From Actinoallomurus sp. (GTDB lineage: Bacteria > Actinomycetota > Actinomycetes > Streptosporangiales > Streptosporangiaceae): DNA of 50,168 nucleotides. The stretch is from contig JAOPYG010000252.1 of NCBI GenBank assembly GCA_025964685.1, positions 1-50,168 of the forward strand, read 5' to 3'. Shown here piece after piece: positions 8,066 through 19,172 of this stretch. Both the position numbers and the translations under genes were made by a program. Position 1 is the stretch's first letter, and the number at the start of each line of letters is the position of its first letter. The notes under the pieces are model-generated. The model was not told where the DNA came from and ran no database searches. It saw nothing but the letters and a program-made list of their open reading frames with translations.

Positions 8066-9094
8066 TCAGCGAAGCGGTGCCCCGCAGGCGTGGAGGTGCC
8101 GGAGCGCCTGGGCGTACGACTCGGCCAGGCTCTCCTCGGTGTACGGCAGGCCGGCGAGTTCGCAGTACTCCCGGATCAGCGGCTGCGAACGCCTCAGGTG
8201 CGGGCGCGGCATGCTCGGGAACAGGTGGTGCTCGATCTGGTAGTTGAGCCCGCCCAGGAACCAGTCGGTCACCCTGCCACCACGCACGTTCCGCGAGGTG
8301 AGGACCTGCTTGCGGAGGTGGTCCCAGTGCTCGTCCGGGCCCGGTGCGGGCATTCCCTTGTGGTTGGGGGCGAACGCGGCGCCCAGATGGACGCCGAGCA
8401 GCGCCTGGTGCACGAAGAAGAAGAGAACAGCGAGGGCCGGTGACATCACCGTGAAGAGCAGTCCGAAGTAGGCACCGAAATGCACGAAGAGCAGCACGGC
8501 CTCGATCCGGGCCCGCTCGCGCTTGTTGCGGTCCTCGCTCCGGAGCTCCGCCAGGATCGACCGGACACTCGTCACCTTGAGGTTGATCCCCTCGAGGAGC
8601 AGCAGCGGGATGAAGAGCCGTCCCTGGTTGCGGGTGAGCCAGCCCACGAATCCCCCGCGCCGGTCCACCGCCTGTTCCGGTGTCCAGATCAGGACGCCCA
8701 CGCCGACGTCCGGATCCTTGTCCGTGTGGTTCGGGTTGGCGTGGTGCCGGTTGTGCTTGTCCGTCCACCAGCCGTAGCTCAGCCCGATCGTGAGATTTCC
8801 GATCAGGAGTCCCAGGAGGCGATTCACCCGCCGGGTTCCGGCGATCTGGCAGTGCCCGGCGTCATGGCCGATGAAGTAGATCCGGGTGGTGAGAACGGCC
8901 GCGGGCACGGCGAGCGCGAGCTGCCACCACGAGTCGCCGGTCAGCGCGACGGCGAGCCAGATGGCACCGTACAGGAGCAAGTCCAGCCCGATCAGCCGCG
9001 CGTAGTACCCGCGGCGCCGGTCGAGCAGCCCCTGCTCCCGGATCTGGCGGATCAGTGGCGGAAAGCCATACCTGGTCAGGGTGCTCTCTGGCAT
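8066..9094 (-). CDS. Membrane fatty acid desaturase
   Basis: 342-residue integral membrane di-iron desaturase. The three histidine boxes are intact: HDAGH (77-81), HNRHH (114-118) and QIEHH (286-290), the last in GGLNYQIEHHLFPSMPRPHL. Hydrophobic helices lie between boxes 1 and 2 and at about 200-245. The QIEHH form is shared by front-end and actinobacterial acyl-lipid/acyl-CoA desaturases, so it should introduce a double bond into membrane fatty acids using O2 and an electron donor. ATG 9094 is chosen because GAGGACT precedes it; an upstream extension to 9301 is open but non-coding in style. No dedicated ferredoxin or reductase gene is adjacent. Confidence 0.9.
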   Translation of the reverse strand: MPESTLTRYGFPPLIRQIREQGLLDRRRGYYARLIGLDLLLYGAIWLAVALTGDSWWQLALAVPAAVLTTRIYFIGHDAGHCQIAGTRRVNRLLGLLIGNLTIGLSYGWWTDKHNRHHANPNHTDKDPDVGVGVLIWTPEQAVDRRGGFVGWLTRNQGRLFIPLLLLEGINLKVTSVRSILAELRSEDRNKRERARIEAVLLFVHFGAYFGLLFTVMSPALAVLFFFVHQALLGVHLGAAFAPNHKGMPAPGPDEHWDHLRKQVLTSRNVRGGRVTDWFLGGLNYQIEHHLFPSMPRPHLRRSQPLIREYCELAGLPYTEESLAESYAQALRHLHACGAPLR

Positions 9095-9234
9095 ATGCGG
9101 AGTCCTCTTCGCGGTGGTAGCGGACGCGACCTGACCTGGGGCACAGCAGTGCCGGGGAGATACGGTCCGGTGAGCCGCTGATTCCATTGGGTCTGCATAA
9201 AACCATAGAAACTGCGATGCCCGTATATCGAACC

Positions 9235-9265
9235 GGCCAGCCCCCCAGATCTTAGGAGGCTGGCC
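9235..9265. promoter_or_regulatory. Hairpin-forming inverted repeat upstream of the desaturase
   Basis: GGCCAGCC (9235-9242) pairs with GGCTGGCC (9258-9265) across a 15-base loop, about 140 bp upstream of the desaturase start. It could be a leader hairpin or an operator. The 9095-9404 gap also holds the two palindromes listed next; I see no gene in it. Confidence 0.3.
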
Positions 9266-9363
9266 CCACCCTGATAGTGATGCTAGCGACACTGCCATCA
9301 CAGGCGCTCGCCGCGAGAATCCACGCCACAGCGCTGGGTTCTCCCCGCGCAGATGATGTTTTA

Positions 9364-9379
9364 ACAGGTTTTGACCTGT
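9364..9379. promoter_or_regulatory. Palindrome ACAGGT-N4-ACCTGT
   Basis: A perfect 6-4-6 inverted repeat in an AT-rich pocket between the hydrolase remnant and the desaturase. It lies 14 bp from a second palindrome (9393-9408). Such paired sites are typical of repressor targets; the distance to the desaturase start (about 270 bp) makes the target gene uncertain. Confidence 0.35.
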
Positions 9380-9392
9380 GTTTTTCTCATTT

Positions 9393-9408
9393 CTGACCGA
9401 GCGGTCAG
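9393..9408. promoter_or_regulatory. TetR-type palindrome CTGACCG-AG-CGGTCAG
   Basis: A perfect 7-2-7 palindrome overlapping the stop codon of the hydrolase remnant. Short-spacer TGACCG/CGGTCA palindromes are common operators of TetR-family repressors, which often control desaturases. As a hairpin it lacks a U-run, so a terminator is less likely. Confidence 0.4.
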
Positions 9409-10044
9409 TCGCTGGGCGTCACCACTTCGACGCGCTGGATGAGCTCGGTGATCCGGGAGGTGATCTCGGGCCACAGCGCGCGAGGCAGGTCGTGGCCCAT
9501 GCCGTCGATCACCACGAGCTCGGCGCCCGGGACGGCCTCGGCGGTCGCCCGCCCACCGCTGACGTCGCACATCAGATCGTGGGCGCCATGGAGCACCACG
9601 GTGGGTACGTCAACCGATCGAAGCCGCGCCGTACGGTCCCCCGGCCGGGATGCTCGATCGCGATCGTCTGGGCGATCATCCCTCCCATCGAGGCACCGAC
9701 GACGTGGGCGCCGTCCAGCCCGAGCGCGTCGAGCAGGCCGACGGCGTCCGCCGCCATGTCGGAAAGCGTGTAGGACGCCGAGGACGTATCGCCGGCAGCG
9801 CCGCCGGCAGGTCGGGCCTCGGCGCGTCGGGAAAGTGCGACGACAGGCCGGCGTCGCGATTATCGAACCGGACCACCTGCAGGCCGCGGGCGACGAGCCC
9901 GGCACAGAAGCCGTCGGGCCGGCCGAGCAGCTGGGCGCCGATCCCCATCACCAGCAGTACGGGCGGCGCTTGGAGGTCGCCGAGGCGCTCGTACGCCACC
10001 TCGATGACCGCCGGCCCGCCATTCAGGGCCTTTTCTTCGCTCAC
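9405..10044 (-). pseudogene. Alpha/beta hydrolase, frameshifted and lacking its lid domain
   Basis: Pieces of one hydrolase are spread over three minus-strand frames. The first runs from GTG 10044 (AGGAGGGG Shine-Dalgarno) through PPVLLVMGIGAQLLGRPDG and [16 protein letters not shown]. Near 9795 one base is lost and the frame shifts to [20 protein letters not shown] and [22 protein letters not shown], which holds the GxSxGG nucleophile elbow. At about 9645 the frame changes again to [17 protein letters not shown] and VIDGMGHDLP, the Asp and His end of the triad. About 70-100 residues that normally form the lid between these parts are missing, so a deletion accompanied the second shift. The nucleophile and His are still legible, but no intact protein can be made. 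Confidence 0.8.
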
Positions 10045-10109
10045 GTCATCCCCTCCTGAAAGGCAACCGGAGAATACCAGGATCAGAAGAATTCGGTGAA
10101 AGGTTGAAA

Positions 10110-10139
10110 TTGACCAGTAGGCGAATAGCCCCATATAAT
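10110..10139 (+). promoter_or_regulatory. Sigma-70-type promoter for the DUF72 gene
   Basis: TTGACC (10110-10115) and a perfect TATAAT (10134-10139) are separated by 18 bp. This is unusually canonical for such GC-rich DNA and lies in an AT-rich island 80 bp upstream of the DUF72 start. Transcription would begin near 10146. Confidence 0.65.
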
Positions 10140-10219
10140 AAAGGCGAGAAAAGGGTTGGGAAACGGCGCACAGGCCCCTGCGGTCGACGCGGCGTGCGGC
10201 TTTCGATAGCGTCGGGTCC

Positions 10220-11071
10220 GTGCGGCTTCACGTAGGATGCGCGATGTGGACTCACGCGCCATGGCAGGGACGTTTTCTGCCTCATCCACTCCCTCCCGGT
10301 GATCGCCTCAGGTCGTACGCGACCTGGTGCGATGCGGTGGAGGGCAACACGACCTTCTACGCGACACCGGCGAGAAGCGCGGTGGAGTCGTGGGCGCGGC
10401 AGACCGCCGCCGACTTTCGCTTCGTGGTCAAACTGCCCAAGTCCATCACGCACGAGCGCCGCCTTGTGGGCGTCGACGAGGAGCTCCACTCCTTCCTCGA
10501 GGCGATCGAGCCACTCGGGTCACGAGCCCATGCCCTCTGGGTGCAGCTTCCCGCGTCATTCGCGCCGGCCGACGTCGGCGCCCTGGCCGCCTTTCTTCGC
10601 GGGCTCCCTCGTTCACATCGATGCGCCGTCGAAGTCCGCCACCGCGCGTTCTTCGAGGACCCGCGATCCGAACGGCTCCTCGAAGGCGTTCTCGCCGGCG
10701 CCGGTGCCGAGTGGGTCCCGTTCGACACCACGACCCTCTTCCAGAGTCGCCCGACGAGCGACGCCGAACGCGACGCGTGGATGAACAAACCGCGCGTACC
10801 GCGCAGGTCGGTCGCCCTCACCGACCGTCCGATCGTTCGCTACCTCGGCCGCGACTCCACGGACCTTACGGTCGAGGGCTGGCAGCGGTGGATCGGGACG
10901 GTCACCGAGTGGCTGCGCGAAGGCCGGTCGCCGACCGTGTTCGTCCACACCCCCGACAACGCCGACGCGCTGATGCTGGCGCGCCGCTTCCACGACGACG
11001 TACGGGCCTGCCTCCCGGAGCTCGAACCCCTGCCCGAGCCGGCGCCGACCGGGCCACTCACCCTGTTCTGA
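10220..11071 (+). CDS. DUF72 (YecE-like) TIM-barrel protein
   Basis: 283 residues. The family signature is visible: LHVGCAMWTH at the start, LRSYATWCDAVEGNTTFYATP, then FRFVVKLPKSITHERRL and VEVRHRAFF. DUF72 proteins adopt a TIM-barrel fold of unproven activity. The start is GTG, behind a canonical promoter. The stop abuts the stop of the convergent amidotransferase (TGATCA at 11069-11074), leaving no room for a separate terminator. Confidence 0.85.
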   Translation: MRLHVGCAMWTHAPWQGRFLPHPLPPGDRLRSYATWCDAVEGNTTFYATPARSAVESWARQTAADFRFVVKLPKSITHERRLVGVDEELHSFLEAIEPLGSRAHALWVQLPASFAPADVGALAAFLRGLPRSHRCAVEVRHRAFFEDPRSERLLEGVLAGAGAEWVPFDTTTLFQSRPTSDAERDAWMNKPRVPRRSVALTDRPIVRYLGRDSTDLTVEGWQRWIGTVTEWLREGRSPTVFVHTPDNADALMLARRFHDDVRACLPELEPLPEPAPTGPLTLF

Positions 11072-11797
11072 TCAGGAGGGCTCGCGGGCGCGTACGAGTT
11101 CGGCGAAGTTGGCCGCGAGGCGCCTCGCGTTCCGCGCCGACTCCGGCTCGGCTTCCTGCGCCTCGGCGCGGAGCGCGCGCACATCCAGCCCGGCGTCGGC
11201 CAGGGCGGCCTCGTCCCAGCGGTCGAGGCGGTCGGCTCCGGCCTCCGGATGGAACTGCACGCCCCATGCCTGCTCCCCTACGCGGAAGGCCTGCACCGGA
11301 CAGGCCTCACTCTCGGCGAGGCGAACGGCGCCGGGCGGAAGTTCGGTGATCTGGTCCCGATGGTTCTGGATGACGCGGAACTCCCCCGGCAACCCGGCGA
11401 ACAGCGCATCGGTCTCGGCGTCGCGGCGCAGCGAGACGCGACACGACCCGCGCTCCGGCCGGCCGTGATCGCCGCGCACCACGCCTCCGGCCACCAGGGC
11501 CAGCACCTGTGCGCCCAGGCAGATACCCAGCACCGGAACGCCGCCCGCCACCGCACGCCGGGTGAGCTCACGTTCGGCCGGCAGCCATGGGACGCGCCCG
11601 TCGTCGTCCGGCAGGAACCCACCGCCGAGGAGCACCACCGCGTCGAAGCCGTCCGGGGTGGTCGGCACCGAAGCACCCGCGACCTCCACGACCTGCAGCC
11701 CCATCTCCCCCCACCATGGGAGAAATCGCCCGAGCCCGCTCCGCTCCGCGTTGCGGACCGCGAGCACGCGGGGGGACGAGGAAGGGAAGGAGGCCAC
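11072..11797 (-). CDS. Class I glutamine amidotransferase-like protein
   Basis: 241 residues with a full GATase1 catalytic set: GICLGAQ (nucleophile Cys93) and VQFHPEAG (His183, Glu185). Such stand-alone GMP synthase-like amidotransferases move ammonia from glutamine to unknown acceptors or act as gamma-glutamyl hydrolases. The GTG start is 36 bp after the stop of the molybdoenzyme gene on the same strand, so it is probably the last gene of the FNT/YdeP operon. The link to formate metabolism is positional only. Confidence 0.82.
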   Translation of the reverse strand: MASFPSSSPRVLAVRNAERSGLGRFLPWWGEMGLQVVEVAGASVPTTPDGFDAVVLLGGGFLPDDDGRVPWLPAERELTRRAVAGGVPVLGICLGAQVLALVAGGVVRGDHGRPERGSCRVSLRRDAETDALFAGLPGEFRVIQNHRDQITELPPGAVRLAESEACPVQAFRVGEQAWGVQFHPEAGADRLDRWDEAALADAGLDVRALRAEAQEAEPESARNARRLAANFAELVRAREPS

Positions 11798-11833
11798 TGG
11801 TGCGCTCCGTCGACGTCTGTGCTCCCGGAAAAA

Positions 11834-14194
<2,361 letters not shown>

Positions 14195-14261
14195 CGATCT
14201 TTCCTTCGCTCTACCGGAACCAGGCACGTGCCACCCGGAAGGGTGGGTCGTCGAGGCTTGG

Positions 14262-15128
14262 TCACATGCCGCGGGTGGACGTGCTCGGCTCCGGCGCGAA
14301 GTCGGTCTGTCCCGCCGGAGTCTCCTCCTGCTTCTTGGAGGACCGGGACATGTAGGAATACGCCGCGCCGACCAGCAGTCCGCCGCCGACGAGGTTGCCC
14401 AGGCCGACGAAGAGCAGGTTCCGCCCGAAGGTCGCGGCCGTCGCCCCGTCAACGTGGTCGAACATGGCCAGCGAGAAGGTCGTCATGTTCGCGACGACGT
14501 GCTCGAAGCCGGAGGCGACGAACGCCAGCAGGCACCAGAAGATCAGCGCGATCTTGGCGCCGTCCGACTTGGTGCGAACGCCCATCCACACGGCCAGGCA
14601 GACAAGGAAGTTGCACAGGATGCCGCGGAAGAACAGCGCGGTGTCGGTCTCGGCCGTCTTCGTCTTGATGAGGGCCGCCAGTGCCGTCTCCCCGGCGGGG
14701 GGCTTGCCCGGTGTCGCGACGGCGGTGAGCACACCGCTCTCGTGGACGATCCAGGCGAAGACGGCGGAGCCGACAAGGTTGCCGACGAAGGAGAAGAGGA
14801 TCACGACGATGGCGGCGATCAGGCCGGTCCGGCGGGTGAACAGCCCCTGCACCATGGTCATCATGTTGCCGGTGGACAGCTCCGCCCCGGCGAAGACGAC
14901 CAGGGTCAGCGCGACGCCGAACACCAGGCCCTGGATCAGCTTCACCCAGGGAGACGCGGCGGCCTGCAACGGACCGGTGACCGCGATCATCAGCACGACG
15001 GCGACGCCGACATAGGCACCCGCCAGCATCGCGCTGACCAGATACCTCCCTGGACGTCGGGTCTCAGCTGCTTTCACCTGAGCGGTCGCAGCCTGTTCCT
15101 GCAACGCATCGGTGGCGTTTACCGGCAC
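14262..15128 (-). CDS. Formate/nitrite transporter family channel
   Basis: 288-residue FocA/NirC-like membrane protein with six hydrophobic helices. Family marks include GAELSTGNMM in the second re-entrant region, GFEHVVANM with the central pore His, and a final GNLVGGGLLVG. These pentameric channels pass formate, nitrite or hydrosulfide. GTG 15128 is preceded by GGAGG. As first gene of a three-gene minus-strand operon with a formate dehydrogenase-like enzyme, formate uptake is the best guess. Confidence 0.9.
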   Translation of the reverse strand: MPVNATDALQEQAATAQVKAAETRRPGRYLVSAMLAGAYVGVAVVLMIAVTGPLQAAASPWVKLIQGLVFGVALTLVVFAGAELSTGNMMTMVQGLFTRRTGLIAAIVVILFSFVGNLVGSAVFAWIVHESGVLTAVATPGKPPAGETALAALIKTKTAETDTALFFRGILCNFLVCLAVWMGVRTKSDGAKIALIFWCLLAFVASGFEHVVANMTTFSLAMFDHVDGATAATFGRNLLFVGLGNLVGGGLLVGAAYSYMSRSSKKQEETPAGQTDFAPEPSTSTRGM

Positions 15129-15245
15129 GATGCCTCCTTCGCGGGGGGAGTCGCAGGCGTTTTGTCCGCGATTCGCGTGACATGGTAACGGTCCGCACCT
15201 ATATCGCCTAACGGATGTTCACGACTGGAACGCTCGCGTCCGTCC

Positions 15246-16772
15246 TCAGGCATGAGGCCGCGTCGCCGACGCGCGCAGCGGGTCGGCGAAGTCGATCGAG
15301 GGCAGGGCGCGGCCGTGGAAGTCGAAGAGGGTGAGGTTGTCGTTGGGGGTGCCTTCACCTGGGGCCCAGCCGACGCCCGGGACCCACTCCGGCGCCCAGT
15401 AGAAGACGCCGGCGCCGTGGCGGTCCGGAACCGCCGCGATGATCGACAGCAGGTCGGAGAGGAAGGAGAGCTGGCCGCCGGGGGTGGCCGGGTAGCCGGG
15501 CAGGAGCTGGGATTCCTGCCACAGGAAGTTGCCGAGCTGGTCGCCGTTCGCGAGGGTCCAGCCGTACTGGGTCTCGACGACCGCCACGTCACGGTCGTAC
15601 CGGGTCGCCAGGTCGTTCATGTTGGCGCGCAGGTCGGACAGCGTGCCGTGCCAGAACGGGTAGTAGGAGAGCCCGATGACGTCGAACGGCACGCGTTGCG
15701 CCACCAGGTGGTCGAAGAAGGAGCGGCTCCCGACGTTGTCGCCGCCCTGGTCGAAGTGGACCACGAGCTTGGGGGTGGGCCCCCGGGCGTCTCGTGCCCC
15801 GGCGGCCGCCGCGCGCAACAAGGTCCCCAGGGCGTCCCATCCGGTGCCCGCGGTCCAGTCGATGGACCCGGTCGGCCAGAGCATGCCGTTGCGGATCTCG
15901 TTGCCGAGCTGGAGCATGTCGGCCGGTGTGCCCTGCGCACGGAGCCTGTCGAGGACATCGCGCGTGTAGCCGCGTACGGTGCGGGCGAGGGTCGGCAGAT
16001 CCTGGCCCGCCCAGGCCTGCGGGGTGGCCTGCTTCTGCGGATCGGCCCAGAAGTCGCTGTAGTGCGGATCGAGCAGCACCCGCATGCCCGCCGCCTTCGC
16101 CCGCCGCGCCATGGCCAGTACGGACGGTAGATCGCTCCACCCGGCCGGGGGGTTCACCCACAGGCGCAGACGTACGTAGTTCGCGCCGTGGCCGGCGAGG
16201 ATCTGCTCGGGGAGAGCGACGCGGCCACGGTCGGAGTAGGTGACGCCGGCCGCCGCCTCCTGTACGGCGAACGACAGGTCGTGCCCGAGGATCATCGCCG
16301 GTCCGCGCCCCAGTGCCCGCAGTTCTCCGACACAGGGCGTACGGCCTGCGTCTCCGGTCACCGACAGCCGGATCCACCTCGCCTTGTCGGCCCCCGGGAA
16401 CCAGACCGGCGTCCCGGCGTCGACTCGTGTCCCGTCCCGTACGACCCGGAACCGGCCGGGAGCCGCCGCCGTCGCGATCGTCACGGTCGCCGGAACGCCC
16501 GCCGGCAGGGTGACCCCGAACCCGCTCAGCTCCCGGACCCGCCGCAGATCGACGGTGATCGTCCCGGACGGACCGGCCGGACACCATGCCGTCGCCGCGT
16601 CACCGTCGACCGCCGACGCCGCCGCATGTCCTTCCCCGGCGGTGTCCGTCCTCGCCGAACCCGTCAGGGCGAGATTCACCGCCGATGTACCGTGGGACAC
16701 CTCCGCCCGGGCCGCGGTGGCCGGGACGACGCATACCACGGCGAGCACCGCACCGGTCAGCGCGAGACGCAT
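15246..16772 (-). CDS. Secreted GH53 endo-beta-1,4-galactanase with N-terminal discoidin-like domain
   Basis: 508 residues. The signal peptide is MRLALTGAVLAVVCVV ending at ATAARA. Residues ~30-155 look like an F5/8 type C (galactose-binding) domain (AASAVDGDAATAWC ... RWIRLSVTG). The GH53 barrel follows, with LQLGNEIRNG holding the acid/base Glu292 and VVETQYGW holding the nucleophile Glu400; LDPHYSDFWADPQKQ is a classic family motif. It should cut arabinogalactan side chains of pectin. ATG 16772 is chosen because it opens the signal peptide; the open frame extends 45 bp further. The 57-bp gap to the upstream gene has a TTGACA at 16810-16805 on the minus strand. Confidence 0.9.
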   Translation of the reverse strand: MRLALTGAVLAVVCVVPATAARAEVSHGTSAVNLALTGSARTDTAGEGHAAASAVDGDAATAWCPAGPSGTITVDLRRVRELSGFGVTLPAGVPATVTIATAAAPGRFRVVRDGTRVDAGTPVWFPGADKARWIRLSVTGDAGRTPCVGELRALGRGPAMILGHDLSFAVQEAAAGVTYSDRGRVALPEQILAGHGANYVRLRLWVNPPAGWSDLPSVLAMARRAKAAGMRVLLDPHYSDFWADPQKQATPQAWAGQDLPTLARTVRGYTRDVLDRLRAQGTPADMLQLGNEIRNGMLWPTGSIDWTAGTGWDALGTLLRAAAAGARDARGPTPKLVVHFDQGGDNVGSRSFFDHLVAQRVPFDVIGLSYYPFWHGTLSDLRANMNDLATRYDRDVAVVETQYGWTLANGDQLGNFLWQESQLLPGYPATPGGQLSFLSDLLSIIAAVPDRHGAGVFYWAPEWVPGVGWAPGEGTPNDNLTLFDFHGRALPSIDFADPLRASATRPHA

Positions 16773-16829
16773 CACAGCCACCACACTGACCGATAGATCA
16801 CGTCTGTCAAGACGCAAGTGACTTCGCGG

Positions 16830-17828
16830 TCATTGTCGGCGGGAGGCCACCGCGACGCCGTACGGGGTGGAACCGACGGGGACGGTCGCGGTGAGCTTGC
16901 CGGTCCGGGTGTCGATCATCGATACATCGCCGTCGCCCTGGTTGACGACGTACGCGACCCCCTGGCTCACCGTCACATCGAACGGGTCGGTGGTGCCCGC
17001 GACCCCGTCGGGGATGGTCCTGACGACCTTGCGGGTACGGGCGTCGATCACCGACACCGTTGCCGGCCCGAGGTCGGCCACGTAGACATGCGCCCGATCG
17101 GCCGCCACGTCGAAGGGCCCGACTCCGACCGGGATGGTCGCCACGACCTTGTCGGCACGTGCATCGATCATCGACACACTCGCCGAGCTCTCGTTCGCGG
17201 TGTAGACGAAGGTCGCTTGCGGGTTCACGGCGACGCCTGCCGGTCGGGCACCGACAGGAACGGTCGTGACCACGCGGCCGGCTTTTGCGTCGATCACCGA
17301 CACGTTGTTCGAGCCCTGATTCGCGGTGTAGACGAACCGGCCGTCCGGGGACACCGCCACGCTCACGGGTTCGGTCCCCACCGGAACGTCCGCGGCGACC
17401 CGGCCGACGCGCGTGTCGATGACCGAGACGCTGTTCGAACCGCCATTGGTGACGTAGGCGAACCTGCCATCCGGGCCCACGGCGACGCCTACCGGGGCCG
17501 ACCGGACACGAATGGTCGCGCCCACCCGTCCGGTGCGCGTGTCGATCACGGACACACTGCCGGAGTCCCGATTGGCGACGTACACGCGATCCCCACTTGG
17601 GGCGGCTGCCACGCCCGACGGGGCCTTACCGACCGGGATGGCGCCGACGACCTTCCTGGCACCGACGTCGATCACCGAGACGTCGCCGTCGAACTGATTC
17701 GTGACGTAGAGGAATGTTCTGGCGGGGTGGCCTTGCCGCGCCTCCGCCGGTCCGCCCGCAGTCACCAGAAGGCCGCCGGCCAGCATCAGCGCGAGCACTG
17801 GGTGACGCGGCCTCCCCGTCGGCCTCAT
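16830..17828 (-). CDS. Secreted YVTN-family beta-propeller protein
   Basis: 332 residues with a signal peptide (HPVLALMLAGGLLVTAGG) and seven repeats of about 42 residues built around VYVAN/YVTN, VSVIDTRTGRV and the following IPVG-P-GVAV. This is a seven-bladed propeller. Such proteins often act in redox, metal or polysaccharide binding outside the cell, but none of the blades shows metal ligands that I can assign. Its ATG overlaps the stop of the DyP peroxidase (ATGA), so the two exported proteins are co-expressed. Confidence 0.88.
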   Translation of the reverse strand: MRPTGRPRHPVLALMLAGGLLVTAGGPAEARQGHPARTFLYVTNQFDGDVSVIDVGARKVVGAIPVGKAPSGVAAAPSGDRVYVANRDSGSVSVIDTRTGRVGATIRVRSAPVGVAVGPDGRFAYVTNGGSNSVSVIDTRVGRVAADVPVGTEPVSVAVSPDGRFVYTANQGSNNVSVIDAKAGRVVTTVPVGARPAGVAVNPQATFVYTANESSASVSMIDARADKVVATIPVGVGPFDVAADRAHVYVADLGPATVSVIDARTRKVVRTIPDGVAGTTDPFDVTVSQGVAYVVNQGDGDVSMIDTRTGKLTATVPVGSTPYGVAVASRRQ

Positions 17829-19090
17829 GTCCCCACCAGACCTCGCGCGTAGTAGTCCTCGCCGTTCCGCACTCCGGGCAGCACGAAGAAGTAGCCGCCA
17901 CCGGTCGGACTGATGTACTCGACCAGCGGCTCGTTCTCCAGCCGGGTCTGCATGGCGATGTAGGTGTTCAGCTCTCGCTGGTAACAGCAGAAGACATGAC
18001 CGATGTTCACGTCGCCGGCCGGGTCGGGAGTGCGGGTGTACTGGTAGCTACGCCGCAGCAGGGCGCTCGTCGAAGCGGTGTCCGGTGTCTGCGGATTGGC
18101 CAGCCGGATGTGGGAGTTCAGCGGCGTGACCCGGCCCTGCGGGTCGTTGGTGTACACCGGGTCCTGGCTCTCATCGGTGCCGTACAAGGGGGCGCCGGTG
18201 ACCTTGCGCCGGCCGATGACACGTTCCTGTTCACCGACCGGAACCTTGTTCCACTGCTCGACGAAGAACCGCACGATGCGAACGGCCTGGTAGGTGCCGC
18301 CGGCGGTCCAGGCGGGCTCGTTCGTCCGCGGCGGGATCCAGACCTGCTGATTCATCTGCTGCGCGTTGCCGGTATCCGGATTCGCGATGCCGTCCTTGAA
18401 CCCCAGCATGTCCCGGGGCGTACCGCTCGGACGGGGCGGGTTGAGGAAGCCGTCGGCGCGCCAGCGCGGACGCAGGGCGTCACCGGTATGCGCCAGGACA
18501 TCCAGGAACGCGTGCACGAGTACGTCCCGATGGCCGGCGCACAGTTGCAGCAGCAGGTCACCGTGGCATTCGACCGGATTGAGGTCGTCATGCTCGAACG
18601 CCCGCATCGTCTCCAGCTGGACCGGCTTGCGCGCCGCGAGGCCATAGCGGCCGTCGAACAGTGACGCGCCGACGGCGGCCGTGACGGTGAGACCGTCCGG
18701 GACGACGGTGCCGCCCAGCAGACGATCGTCGCGCGGCCCTGTCCCCGGCGGCGTACCGCCCGAAGTGAGAAAGCGTGCCCGCTCGGTGAGCACGCGGAAG
18801 AGGCCGGTGAGTTCCCGGCGGCCCGGCACGGTCACGTCGAAGGAGACGAAGCTCGCCACCGGCTGGGCCTGAGTAGGAGGAGGCCGGTCGATACCGGCCT
18901 GGTGAACCCCGTAGAACGGGTGGGAGGTGGTGCCGTCCGAGGCGGCCGCGCCGGCCGCCCGCGCCGCGTCTGCGGTCAGCGGGCTGGCCATGGCACCGGC
19001 CGCACCGGCGGCGAGCGCTCCCCCGAGGAAGGAGCGGCGCCCCAAGGATGAGCGCGCGCTCTCACGTGGATCAGGCGATCTGTCCGTCAT
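17825..19090 (-). CDS. Tat-exported DyP-type heme peroxidase (EfeB-like)
   Basis: 421 residues. The Tat signal GRRSFLGGALAAGAAG has its twin Arg at 18-19. The DyP GXXDG motif is GFKDG (230-234, catalytic Asp233) in MLGFKDGIANP, and NIGHVFCCYQRE near residue 365 carries the likely proximal His. The SHPFYGVHQAGI start of the mature protein is typical of the EfeB class, linked to iron uptake and heme peroxidation. It is divergent from a Fur-family gene across 82 bp holding an inverted repeat, so iron or peroxide control is likely. efeU and efeO are not adjacent. Confidence 0.92.
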   Translation of the reverse strand: MTDRSPDPRESARSSLGRRSFLGGALAAGAAGAMASPLTADAARAAGAAASDGTTSHPFYGVHQAGIDRPPPTQAQPVASFVSFDVTVPGRRELTGLFRVLTERARFLTSGGTPPGTGPRDDRLLGGTVVPDGLTVTAAVGASLFDGRYGLAARKPVQLETMRAFEHDDLNPVECHGDLLLQLCAGHRDVLVHAFLDVLAHTGDALRPRWRADGFLNPPRPSGTPRDMLGFKDGIANPDTGNAQQMNQQVWIPPRTNEPAWTAGGTYQAVRIVRFFVEQWNKVPVGEQERVIGRRKVTGAPLYGTDESQDPVYTNDPQGRVTPLNSHIRLANPQTPDTASTSALLRRSYQYTRTPDPAGDVNIGHVFCCYQRELNTYIAMQTRLENEPLVEYISPTGGGYFFVLPGVRNGEDYYARGLVGT

Positions 19091-19128
19091 TCGTGATCCC
19101 CCCGGTGCGCACGAATTGACCTATATTA

Positions 19129-19143
19129 TACTTAGTCCAAGTA
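19129..19143. promoter_or_regulatory. Inverted repeat TACTT-AGTCC-AAGTA, probable Fur-family operator
   Basis: A perfect 5-5-5 inverted repeat within the AT-rich core (19113-19150) between the DyP peroxidase and Fur-family genes. A TTGACC (19116-19121) and a minus-strand TATAAT-like element overlap it, so bound protein would cover both promoters. Autoregulation of actinobacterial FurA-type genes is well established; the assignment to this protein is inferred. Confidence 0.55.
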
Positions 19144-19172
19144 CAAACAGGCGTCAAGAGACGGGTGCGCAG

